Assembly: GCF_004027225.2 (NCBI RefSeq)
Contig: NC_044282.2
Span: 62,361,725 to 62,425,724 of the forward strand
DNA from: Strigops habroptila
Taxonomy: Eukaryota > Chordata > Aves > Psittaciformes > Psittacidae
Direction of reading: 5' to 3'
Length of the DNA stretch: 64,000 nucleotides
Part shown: piece by piece, positions 1 to 13,872 of the stretch
Position numbering within the stretch: the first letter of the stretch is position 1
Layout: each line of letters begins with the position of its first letter
The notes under the pieces: generated by a model
What the model saw: the letters and a program-made list of their open reading frames with translations, nothing else
What the model was told of the DNA's origin: nothing
Databases searched by the model: none
Program-made: the position numbers and the translations under genes

Positions 1-716
1 AAATGGGGAGAGCAGGAGATGCCCCAACCCTGCAGAGCTTGCTGTGGGCTCCAGGGACAATTGGCACTGTGCGGGGAGCACGGTGCCATGGGACCACCAC
101 AGGGTTCCCCCTAAAACCACGTCCAGGAAACGGCCAGGCTTGTTGATTAGGGCAGGCCTGCAAGGATGCAGATGTGGTTGCCATATGGCTCCAGGCTGGG
201 TGGTCCATGATGCAGCGGGATGCCTGTAGGCTCTGTGGAGCTGCGGCAGCCCTGCTGCTCCCCTGGGTGGATGGAGGTGTCCACAGCCACTGCAGGAAGC
301 TTCAAGGACCCTTGTCCAAGGGCAGCTGTACCCTCTCCACCAGGACCAGCAGGAAGTGTCACTGGCACCAGCGTGCAGGTCGGCTGTGCTAGATGGTCAT
401 GGGTCATCCCCCCGCTGTCCCTGTTTCCCCACGCAGGGACAGCTCTGCAAACCAAGTCCACACAGCTCCATCCCAGGACACTTTGCATCCATGGACATCC
501 ATGGAGTGTCTGGGTGCCTTCATGCACATGCCGGCACCGCCTTGGCCTCAGCAATGGTGGTTTGGGTCCTCCAGCACCTGCCTTGGGTGCAGGATGCTCC
601 CAAAGAGCCAAGATCCCACCATGCTCAGACACAGAAGAAACAACCCCCAAAATTGCCTGCCCAACATGCCTGGCCCCAACCCATCCCCGGGCAGGGCTTA
701 GGCTGTGCCCACCAAG
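1..716. other. SCARA3 intronic sequence, no feature seen
   Basis: This lies downstream of the last SCARA3 exon in the window. Frames on both strands are GC-driven and unrecognised; no Gly-X-Y collagen coding is present. Confidence 0.5.
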
Positions 717-5706
<4,990 letters not shown>

Positions 5707-5854
5707 GGCCAGTGGAGCCGATCCAGAGATGTCCAAGTCAGCCGATCCCGGCTTCCTTTGGCTGCAGCTATTTTAACCACTGACTTGCTATAAGATTTGC
5801 CATCCAGCTAAATGCTGGTGCTAAATCAGTGGTGGGGTTGCTCTCTTGCATCCA

Positions 5855-5867
5855 TGCTGACTCAGCA
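5855..5867. promoter_or_regulatory. perfect palindromic Maf recognition element (T-MARE)
   Basis: TGCTGACTCAGCA is the exact 13-bp TRE-type Maf recognition element, bound by small-Maf heterodimers with NRF2, NFE2 or BACH and containing an AP-1 core. It lies about 150 bp upstream of the proposed SCARA3 first exon. The match is seen directly; regulatory use is inferred. Confidence 0.5.
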
Positions 5868-6188
5868 GTTCTGGTTCACCACAGAGGCATTAAATATACT
5901 TCTGCTGGGGTGGCAGATGGGTCCCTGCCATGAGTCCCTTGGCTCTAGTCCCTTGGATACCTGCTGTGCCCTGGATCCTGCCATCAAGTGCAGCTCGCTA
6001 TTTGTGGGTCCCCAAGTGAGCCCACTGCGCATCGGGGTGACTGCCCCACACCAGGAGCATCCCACCTCCCTGCTCCTCTGGCTCCAACCAGCTTATGGAC
6101 TAGGGCTTGGGGTTCGTTCCCAAGGCCTGTGCACACACAGGGCTTCTGATTGCCCTCCATCGCCCTCACCATTGGCTTTAAGCTGCAA

Positions 6189-6425
6189 AAAGGGGAGACT
6201 TAGATGAGATCTTAGGCAGAAGTTCTTCTCTGTGAGCATGCTGAGGCCCTGGCACAGGGTGCCCAGAGAAGCTGTGGCTGCCCCATCCCTGGCAGTGTTC
6301 AAGGCCAGGTTGGACGGGGCTTGGAGCAACCTGGTCTAGTGGAAGGTGTCTCTGCCCATGGCAGGGGGTTGGAACTGGATGAGCTTTAAGGTCCCTTCCA
6401 ACCCAAACCATTCTGTGATTTGATG
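6189..6425 (+). mobile_element. CR1 LINE 3' fragment
   Basis: Sense-oriented CR1 tail running from the AGTTCTTCTCTGTGAG block through GTTGGACGGGGCTTGGAG and GGTTGGAACTGGATGAGC to CCATTCTGTGATTTGATG at its 3' end. It is 5'-truncated. Confidence 0.93.
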
Positions 6426-6661
6426 ATTTTCCAACCTAAACGATTCTATAATTTCTATGAATTTAAGTTGCAGAGGGGCTTGGAGAGCTTGGAGAACCAT
6501 TAGGCGTGATGAAGGATACGGACCCACAACCCTTTGAAAACCATGAGGAGTATGAGGAGATCCCCCAGTTGACCACTAACCAGGGTTGAGATTCGGGTGT
6601 TGGACACTGATGGCTCCTTTCTGCATTTCCACTGCTCCTAAAGGCTGCTGAGCCTTGAGAC

Positions 6662-7110
6662 ATGATTCCCCAGTGTCGGGGGTGAACCCTCGTGGGCAGT
6701 GGAGCGTGAGAAGCAGAAGAGGCCTTGATGCTGTGCAAGCACTGTGATAACCACAGCATTCCTCGGTTATCAGCGCTGTTCTCAGCCCTAATCCAAACCT
6801 CCAGCTGCTATGAAAAATTTAACTCTATCCCAGCCAAACCTGGTACAGAAGAGAAGAGGAAAACCAAGAAAACTTGTAGGTTGAGGTAAAAATTGTTTAA
6901 TAAATGAGTAAGTGAAAAAGGATGGAAAGAAAATACAGAAACAAAAGCAAGTGATGCCAAGGCCATTGCTCACCATCTTCCACAGTGCCCAGCAAAAGTT
7001 GTCCCAGCTCCCCACAAGCCCTGCAGCACCATCCCAGCTGGAGAGCCCAGCACCGTGCTGGATGCTATGAAGGTAACCAACTCCAGCTCAGTCAAAACCA
7101 GTATACCCAG
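6662..7110 (-). mobile_element. avian ERV LTR remnants, two partial copies head to tail
   Basis: Read on the minus strand, 7110-6838 starts with a GGTTTTGACTGAGCTGGAGT block and closes with the polyadenylation-side block ATTTATTAAACAATTTTTAC then CTCAACCTACAAGTTTTCT. At 6837 a second copy begins with TTTGGCTGGGATAGAGTTAA and runs to about 6662. These blocks belong to a widespread avian LTR family that I know from bird endogenous retroviruses (ERVL-like by memory; the family name needs a repeat library). Both copies are partial and old. They lie about 170 bp downstream of the pol-derived frame and in the same orientation; whether they belong to that element is unknown. Confidence 0.6.
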
Positions 7111-7277
7111 CAAGTCTTCTCTCCCTGTGCTTGCACACTGGAGCAAGAAGAGGTTATGCGTTGCTTAGTCCTGCCTAAAAGCCCCGCAGCCCTGCCTAGA
7201 AGCCCCCCAGCAAGCCCAGTACACCCCTTTTGTCACCACACCACACCACACAGCAATCTCATGGAGGGGACGGGAGG

Positions 7278-10200
7278 CTACGACAATGGATCATCCCCGC
7301 TTGGGCAGCTCCTCAACAGCATGGTTTTGGCCCAGTGCTTGTAGCGGGCCCCATCCTCCTGCAGCTGGCTGAGCCGGGAAAAGACATTGCCCTGGGGGTT
7401 GGCTTTCCCCTCACATTCCCTCCGCATCTCCAAAGGGAAGCCAATTTGGTATGGGCTTAGCACCGCTTCCTGCGCCCGTATGGATCTGATCCCTGCCAGG
7501 ATCAGTGGGAGCATCTTCGCCCACCCCTTGCCAGCCCCCCAGGCCAGCCGCTGCAGGACTGCCGTGGCCGATCCCGCCTGGCCAGCCTCCTGGATGTCCC
7601 ATGGGAGCTCCGGTGCCATCGCCTGCTCCACGGCATTCCAGAGGAAGCCCGGTGCATGCGGCAGACGGATGACAAGAGGCGTCCCATACCGGGCAAAAAC
7701 CTCCCTGAAGAGCACCTCGGCGGCCCCCTCTGCTGTCCTCTCCTGCACCGGGAAGGCTTCCACCCACCCTGAAAACTCATCCTCCACCACCAAGAGGGAG
7801 CAGCACCCGTCCTCGGTCTTGGTAAGGCCACTGATGTAGCCCAGCTGGAGCTGCGACCACGGCCCTTCTATCCGCTGGGGCAGCACCCTGACTGCTCCAT
7901 CCGTACACTGCAGGCAGTTCTGCACCCAGTGGGATACCTGCTGGTGGTCACCTTCCCAGGACGCAACCTGCCGCACCCGTGCCAGTGTCCCCTCCACCCC
8001 ATCATGCAGGCAGCTGTGACACACTGCGATTATTTCTTGCTTCTCATGCTTCGAAGGCTCCCAAACTTGCCAGCTGCCCCCAGCCTCACTAGATATCGCC
8101 CTAGCCCTCCTGGCCACTTTCAGGCTCCACTCCTTCTCCAGCTCCTCACTCCAGCCATGTCCCACATAACTGATGTGCAGCATCCCTGGGTTGCTGTGGA
8201 CCCACTGTAGGATGGTTGGCCACAAACCCTTGCCGGAGCTTCCCCGCTCCTGCTCACCCGTCTCGTTTTCCAACCTTTCCACCAAGGACCAGCAGCTCAT
8301 GTACACATAGAGGGGTGAGGAATGCTGGTGATGGTGCAGGAGCTGCTTGAGAGCCACCAGCTCCGCGCCTGGCACTGAGCCGCCCTTGGTCACCCCGAGC
8401 AGCCACCGCTCTTCTAGGTTGACTGCAGCAAAGCCAATGGAGCAATTCTTCTTGCTGGCTGTGAACCACACATTGGCTTTGGGGATGTGGGGGTCCAGCT
8501 GCCGAAGGGAGGGAGCGATGGGGACCAGGATGTTAGTGGGGTGGGCCTTTGCCATCGCCCCATGGTTCACCAGCAGCAGAGTCCACTGTGCTGGGTGTGG
8601 GTTTGTTCCATGGGACCGCAACACTTTACCCCTTAGGAGATATTTCCAAGGGGAATGGGGCATCTGGATAAGGATGGGGGCCGTCCCCGTGAGGGTCTCA
8701 AAGACCTGCACGGCCCAGACCGCTGCCAGGCACCCCTTCTCCTCTGGCAGGTAGGAGACCTCGTGGTCCTTCAGGATGCGGGAGCTGTGTCCCACTGGGA
8801 CCAGCTGGCCGCATTCATCCTCCTGCAGCAGGGTGGCTCCTACCGCCTCCTTGCCAGTTGTTAACCTGATAAAGAAGGGTTGGGACTTATCAGGGAATCG
8901 CAGGGCGGGTGCAGCCAGGACGGCATATTTCAGGCGGTTCAGTGCCTCCTCCTGCTCCGGTCTCCATTCCCACTTGACCTGTTTCTTGGTGAGGCGGTGG
9001 AGTGGCCAGGCCATCTCCCAGAAGCCAGGGATGTGATCCTGCAAGGAGCCAAACTGCCCGAGGAGCGAGCGGAGTTCGTGGGCATCCTGCGGGGAGGGCT
9101 TTTTGCTGATGTCCTCCCGCTTGCTGGCATGGATCTCCCGCCCCTTGTCCCCAATGGTCATCCCAAAGTAGACCACCTTGGGCTGGACAAGCTGAGCCTT
9201 CTCAAACTTGGCTTTAAAGCCGGTTTTTTGGATCAGCTTCAGGACAGTCCTTGTTCGGTCTCTGGTTTCCTTGTAACTTCTCCCAGCAATGAGGATGTCA
9301 TCGATGTGGGAAATAACCCAAGGTTTATCTCCCTGGGCAAGCTGGGACAACATCTGGGTCACCCGCTGGTTCACGATGGAGGTGGTGCTGTGGAAGCCCT
9401 GGGGCAGCCGGGTGAAGAGGTACTGCTGGCCCCTGAAGGTGAAGGCAAACCTGGCTCTGGAACCTTCTGCTAAGGGGATGGCAAAGGAAGAGTTCGACAG
9501 ATCCACCACTGAGAAATACCTGCTCTTGGGGCTGAGGGTTGAAACGAGCTTGGTTATGTCCTGGGCTATTGGAGCCACCACGATGGGGGTGGCCTTGTTG
9601 ACAGCTTTGCAATTCAGTGTCAGGCGCATCTTCCCATTTTTTTCGATGGGCCATAAAGGGCTGTTGGAGGGAGATTTGCCTTCCACAACCACGCCATCAT
9701 CCAGCAGTTCCTGCAGGATGCTCGCCACCACCCTTTCCATGTCTGCAGGCAATGGAGGTTGCGGTTTGTAGGGCACCGGTCCTCCGCTCACCTCCTCCTC
9801 CCCAGACACCAACCCACAGTCCATCTCATACCGTGACCACACGTCTGGGAATTCCTCTCTCCACTGCTCTTCGCTCTCGACCCGTACCACCATGAGTCGG
9901 TGGATCAGCACTGAAGGACTAGGAATTGCTGCTGGACCTCCCTGCTCCTGGAGATCATCATCGGAGTCCTCCCACATCTGCTCATTCCCAAACGGCTCTG
10001 GCTGGTTGTCTCCATGCATGGTTCCACTGACGGAGACAGGGACATCATGGTACATGGCAAGGTCCTGTGGGCACTGCTGTGCTGTGGAGATGTCTGCATG
10101 GGTGCTCACCAAAGCACACACGTCTGCAGAGCTGCCCACCCTGGCTCTCGCCCACCCCGGCCCCTGCTCCTGCCAGTCGCTCTTGTTCCCCATCTCCGTA

Positions 10201-11027
10201 GGGTACATAGTGGTGTCTGTCTGCAGGATCACCTCAATCAGCCTGACTGCCAGCTCTCTTGTGGACCTCCCTTCCCACCTTGCCATGTCTTCTCCATGCT
10301 GACACAGCTTCTCCCAGATTTTCCCCCTCCGGTCACCCCCATACATTCCCTCTGCTGACAGAGGGTTAAAGTCCTCCCTGTCACCTGGAGGGATGGTGGC
10401 AGCATCCTTGCCCCCCACCTTGAAGCCCTGGCTCTGGGATGAGCCAGTGGTCCTTCCTTCTACATCCCCTCTGGTGCCTGCCTGGGCCAGATGCTGAGTC
10501 TGACCCACCTCACCCCCATGGCCACCACCTTCCCTTGGCACATCCCCATCCCTTGCTTTCCATTCGCCAACTGGCTCATCCCAACTGCCATCCCGAAGGA
10601 ATGGGACCGCACTGTGGACTTCCCCACCTTGGGGGGGGTTTTGGCTGGTCCCCAACTCCTCCGGCAGCCCTGGCACTTTCCCCTCCAGCTTGGCGCACCT
10701 CTGGGCAGCCTGTGCCTGCAGCCCGGAGGCTCTTTGGCTCTCCTCGGCTCCTTGCTTCTTGCTCCCATCCTTCAACCATGCGTCATGCCGCAGGAACCGC
10801 AGGACCTTGCTCAGCTGCCAGCCCTTACAGGGGCGCGGGAGACGGCAGAACCCAGCAACGTCCTCCTCCGGGTCCCCCTCCGCTGGCTGCCGGGGGCCAG
10901 CATTTTCCACCCAGGGCTGGGGACTGCTCTCCTGGATGAGCAACCCCAAATCTGCTGCTTGTGAGGCTGGCGGCGAGGGGAGACTCCCCTTCCGCTTGTT
11001 CTTCCTGCTTCGGAAATAGGCCATCAC
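7278..11027 (-). CDS. long uninterrupted retroviral pol-derived reading frame (candidate domesticated gene)
   Basis: One open frame of 1,249 codons. Residues about 1-430 match no family I recognise (hydrophilic, rich in Gly, Glu and Gln). About 430-650 is a reverse-transcriptase domain (SPSNSPLWPIEKNGKMRL, FTRLPQGF, paired Asp near 575); about 650-830 is the thumb/connection region with a Ty3/retroviral RNase-H-like fold (HEVSYLPEEKGCLAAVW); about 850-990 resembles a second RNase H; about 1003-1045 is an integrase zinc finger with its HxxxH and CxxC pairs; about 1055-1200 is an integrase core with SGWVEAFPV. The order RT-connection-RNase H-integrase is that of class I-like retroviruses. No gag, protease or env neighbours are seen. 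The frame looks whole, while the enzymatic site signatures look eroded overall, the pattern expected of an old pol kept for a non-enzymatic role, as in mammalian NYNRIN. Clean LTR boundaries are not seen. It lies between SCARA3 and CLU. Confidence 0.8.
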   Translation of the reverse strand: MMAYFRSRKNKRKGSLPSPPASQAADLGLLIQESSPQPWVENAGPRQPAEGDPEEDVAGFCRLPRPCKGWQLSKVLRFLRHDAWLKDGSKKQGAEESQRASGLQAQAAQRCAKLEGKVPGLPEELGTSQNPPQGGEVHSAVPFLRDGSWDEPVGEWKARDGDVPREGGGHGGEVGQTQHLAQAGTRGDVEGRTTGSSQSQGFKVGGKDAATIPPGDREDFNPLSAEGMYGGDRRGKIWEKLCQHGEDMARWEGRSTRELAVRLIEVILQTDTTMYPTEMGNKSDWQEQGPGWARARVGSSADVCALVSTHADISTAQQCPQDLAMYHDVPVSVSGTMHGDNQPEPFGNEQMWEDSDDDLQEQGGPAAIPSPSVLIHRLMVVRVESEEQWREEFPDVWSRYEMDCGLVSGEEEVSGGPVPYKPQPPLPADMERVVASILQELLDDGVVVEGKSPSNSPLWPIEKNGKMRLTLNCKAVNKATPIVVAPIAQDITKLVSTLSPKSRYFSVVDLSNSSFAIPLAEGSRARFAFTFRGQQYLFTRLPQGFHSTTSIVNQRVTQMLSQLAQGDKPWVISHIDDILIAGRSYKETRDRTRTVLKLIQKTGFKAKFEKAQLVQPKVVYFGMTIGDKGREIHASKREDISKKPSPQDAHELRSLLGQFGSLQDHIPGFWEMAWPLHRLTKKQVKWEWRPEQEEALNRLKYAVLAAPALRFPDKSQPFFIRLTTGKEAVGATLLQEDECGQLVPVGHSSRILKDHEVSYLPEEKGCLAAVWAVQVFETLTGTAPILIQMPHSPWKYLLRGKVLRSHGTNPHPAQWTLLLVNHGAMAKAHPTNILVPIAPSLRQLDPHIPKANVWFTASKKNCSIGFAAVNLEERWLLGVTKGGSVPGAELVALKQLLHHHQHSSPLYVYMSCWSLVERLENETGEQERGSSGKGLWPTILQWVHSNPGMLHISYVGHGWSEELEKEWSLKVARRARAISSEAGGSWQVWEPSKHEKQEIIAVCHSCLHDGVEGTLARVRQVASWEGDHQQVSHWVQNCLQCTDGAVRVLPQRIEGPWSQLQLGYISGLTKTEDGCCSLLVVEDEFSGWVEAFPVQERTAEGAAEVLFREVFARYGTPLVIRLPHAPGFLWNAVEQAMAPELPWDIQEAGQAGSATAVLQRLAWGAGKGWAKMLPLILAGIRSIRAQEAVLSPYQIGFPLEMRRECEGKANPQGNVFSRLSQLQEDGARYKHWAKTMLLRSCPSGDDPLS

Positions 11028-11185
11028 CCCAAAACCCAGGCAGGACGCTGGGTATCACCTCGCCTTCACCTCCCACTGCCACGGCACAGGGGGTTGCGGT
11101 CACGCTGGGGGATGCTGGTCTGCAGCTGGGGAGGAAGAGGAAGCTGGGGGAGGCAGACGAAGGTCGGTCAGGCGTCTCGCTGGGG

Positions 11186-11217
11186 AGGATGGCGGCAAAT
11201 AACAACCAAGATGGCCC
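11186..11217. promoter_or_regulatory. paired YY1-like sites upstream of the pol-derived frame
   Basis: Two copies of the YY1 core occur within 32 bp: GGATGGCGGC and CCAAGATGGCC. They lie about 160-190 bp upstream of the ATG of the pol-derived frame in CpG-containing sequence without a TATA box. YY1 sites at this distance are typical of TATA-less promoters; promoter function here is inferred. Confidence 0.35.
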
Positions 11218-11448
11218 CTCCTGTGGAGGTGTCCCTTCTTCTGTGCGCGGTGGGGCTGTGGGGAGCAGAGCGGGGTGTGAGGCTTGGGGAAGAGGGGAGC
11301 CTGCACCCACCTTCCCACAGCCCCCCATCCAGCCGGGGGGTCCGAGGGAGAGACCCTTCACCCCAGGCAGGCTGAGGGGAGCTGACCCCCTGCAGCCCAC
11401 CCGTGCTCCCAGGACAACGTCCACCCACATATCCCATCACAGTCCTGG

Positions 11449-11925
11449 GTGAGCCTGCACCCCATGTACACGCGTGTCTCACACACAACTCTGGGAAAGC
11501 TTGTACCCCCATGCACACGTGTGTCTCACCCATGGTCCCAAGAGAGCTTGCGCACCCATGCGTGTCCCACACTCGGCCCTGGGGGAATATGTACCAACAT
11601 GTCCCCTCTACAGCCCCAAAAGAGCTTGCACCTCCATGCACACGCATGTCCCACACACGACCCCAGGAGAACTTGCACCCTCATGGACACACATGTCCCA
11701 CACATGACTCCAGGAACGCTTGCACCCCCATGCACACACGTCCTGCACACAGTTCTGGAAGAGCTCGTACCATGCACCCGTGTGTCTCACTCATGGTCCC
11801 AGGAGAACTTGCACCCCCGTGCACACACATGCGCCTCACTCGTCCCTGGATGAACATGCACCGACATGTTCCCTCTACAGCCTCGGAAGAGCTCGCACCC
11901 GCACGCACCTACTACACGCGTGTCC
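11449..11925. repeat. minisatellite, unit about 50 bp, with a 267-bp higher-order period
   Basis: About nine diverged units built on CTTGCACCCCCATGCACACG, GTGTCTCACCCATGGTCC and CAGGAGAG. A variant unit with an ACATGT..CCCTCTACAGCC block occurs near 11594 and again near 11861, 267 bp apart, showing that several units were duplicated together. Confidence 0.85.
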
Positions 11926-12601
11926 CGCACCCCGAGCACTCGCGTCCCGCACCAGTCTCCAGGCCGGCCCGAGCTCTGGTCTCGCTGGGCCGGGGGCTGC
12001 TCCTCCTCCTCCCGGGGGTGGGATCCGCGGGGGTCCGCCCTATCCCGCCCCTTTGCTGGGCGCCAACCATAGCTCCGGGGGGCCGCCACCGGCAGCCGGG
12101 GGGGGGGGATGGTGTCGTTCATGCCCCACGGGAGGTCGCAGGGGAGCGGGTCGTGCCTGCGAGCGGGGACGCGTGTCTCAGTTTCCCGCGTAGCAATGGG
12201 GGGTGTTGCAGCTCGGGGTGGAGGGAGACGAGGGGATGAAGGGTGTCCCCACTCAGCCCCCGCTGGGTGCGCGGCTGCGGGTGGGAAGTAAAAGCACCCT
12301 GGGAGGGGCGAATAAAGGGCCCCTGGGGAGGGGGGTGTTGGGGTGCGCAGCAGCCGGCGGGGTTTTACATCACCCCCCATCCCAACCCCCACGCTCGCAG
12401 CACCCGGGATTTGGGAGCCCCGGGGAGAGGGGCCCCATTCTGCGGCGGAATGTACGATGCGCTGCCGAGCGGCACCGCGCCCGTCCCCGCGGCGTCGGGG
12501 CGCCGCGCACCGGCCGGCTGGGGGGGACGGGAAGGGGGAAGGAGCGCGGGGCGGGGGGGGCACCGGAGGGGGGCGGGCCGGGCCGGGGCCGGTCCCGCCG
12601 G

Positions 12602-12614
12602 TTCCAGAAAGCTC
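12602..12614. promoter_or_regulatory. CLU: heat-shock-like element of the CLU promoter
   Basis: TTCCAGAAAGCTC has the TTC-nn-GAA-nn-cTC arrangement of a heat-shock element and resembles the clusterin element (CLE) described in mammalian clusterin proximal promoters, which binds HSF1. It sits about 40 bp upstream of the TATA-like box, inside the CpG-rich CLU promoter. Confidence 0.6.
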
Positions 12615-12651
12615 CGGGGCCGGAGCGGGGCGGACCCGCAGCTCCTCGGCC

Positions 12652-12662
12652 AGATAAATAGG
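12652..12662 (+). promoter_or_regulatory. CLU: TATA-like box of CLU
   Basis: AGATAAATAGG is an AT-rich island in very GC-rich sequence, about 50 bp before a donor site at 12705. Transcription would be expected to start near 12680-12690. Confidence 0.6.
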
Positions 12663-12682
12663 AGCGGGCGGGGACCGGCGGC

Positions 12683-12704
12683 GGCGGAGCTGATCGGGGT
12701 GCAG
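12683..12704 (+). other. CLU: CLU non-coding exon 1 (5' limit approximate)
   Basis: Sequence between the expected start site and a good donor, GCAG|GTATGA at 12704/12705. Clusterin genes have a short untranslated first exon. The 5' limit is estimated from the TATA-like box. Confidence 0.5.
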
Positions 12705-12710
12705 GTATGA

Positions 12711-12898
12711 CCCTTCCCTTCCCTTCCCTTCCCTTCCCTTCCCTTCCCTTCCCTTCCCTTCCCTTCCCTTCCCTTCCCTTCCCTTCCCTTCCCTTCCCTT
12801 CCCTTCCCTTCCCTTCCCTTCCCTTCCCTTCCCTTCCCTTCCCTTCCCTTCCCTTCCCTTCCCTTCCCTTCCCTTCCCTTCCCTTCCCTTCCCTTCCC
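12711..12898. repeat. perfect pentanucleotide array (CCCTT)n / (AAGGG)n
   Basis: About 37 uninterrupted copies, starting six bases after the CLU exon 1 donor. The plus strand is pure pyrimidine and the minus strand is (AAGGG)n. The purity shows that it is young or actively maintained by slippage. Confidence 0.98.
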
Positions 12899-13872
12899 TG
12901 TAGGGGGGTCACAGGCACTTCTGGGGTGCTACTGCAGGGCTGTGCACCCCAGGGTGCCCCCTGAACCCCCAGGCCATGCTGGGGGAGGTGATGCCGTGGG
13001 TTATGCTCAGCCCTGCAGGCAGGAGTTTCCCACAATGCCCTGGGCCAGGCAGGATGGAGCTGGGCCAGGCGGGGGGGGGGGTTATTTGGGGGGCAGCACT
13101 TTGGGGGCAGCAGTGCAGTGGGTGCTGCAATGGGTGTGCAATGAGTGCTGCAATGGCATGGGGCCAGTGCTGCTGGGGGGGCCGGAGCCACACTGTGGCT
13201 GGGCCATTGCACAGGTTTGGGAGAAGGGGGGTGCTGGGGCCACTGCGCAACCCCGGGGGGCTGCAGCTCCTCATTGCACAACGCCGGGGGGGCGGGGGGT
13301 GCTGGAGGTGCCAGTGCCGGGTGCCTGGGGCATGGCACCCTTCCTGGGGGGGTCCTGCCAGCAGTGCCCATCCCTGCCTGCAGCTGGCAGGGGCCCGGCC
13401 CTGGCTTGGCTTTGCACCCCCCCTGCCCAAGCCCCTCTCCATCCCCGAGGGGGCCGGGGGGGAAGAAAGGCAGCACAGCTCCTGCAGAGGAGGAGGAGGA
13501 GGAGGAGGAAATCCATGCCCGGTCACTGCCTTGGCTGCCTGCCCTGCCTGGCCCCGGGCCTGGGCTTGTTTGTCCCGCAGGCAGGCGGGTGGGGGACACA
13601 CACGCACACATGGCTTTGCATTGCAGCCCCCCCCCGCAGGGCTTCAAGTGGGACCCCACAACCCAGGGACCCCCTCCTAGGGATGGGCTGCAGCCACCCT
13701 GCTCTCCCAGCTAAGGAGGTGTGAGCCCAACCATCACCATCCCCCCAAAGTCATGCCCGGGGGGGGCTGGTCCCCGCTGCTGAGTCAGAGTCCCGTGTCC
13801 GGGGGGCCGGATCCTGGCTCCTGCTCTAAGCCCCTGCTCTGCCTGCGCAGGGAGCTGCCTCCAGGACGGGCC
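12899..13872 (+). other. CLU: CLU intron 1, 3' part
   Basis: GC-rich with many G runs and a short (AGG)n at about 13487-13508. At 13778-13787 TGCTGAGTCA is an AP-1/CNC-Maf-like half MARE, about 86 bp before the coding exon. No coding sequence is recognised. Confidence 0.5.

Noticed and set aside
11179-11220. Plus-strand start codon ATGGCGGCAAATAAC as the beginning of a gene
   Set aside because: The frame stays open but matches nothing, and the sequence is better explained as a pair of YY1 sites.
12370-13659. 429-codon minus-strand frame with a GREGK repeat
   Set aside because: It is the translation of the (AAGGG)n array and flanking GC-rich CLU intron sequence, not a protein.
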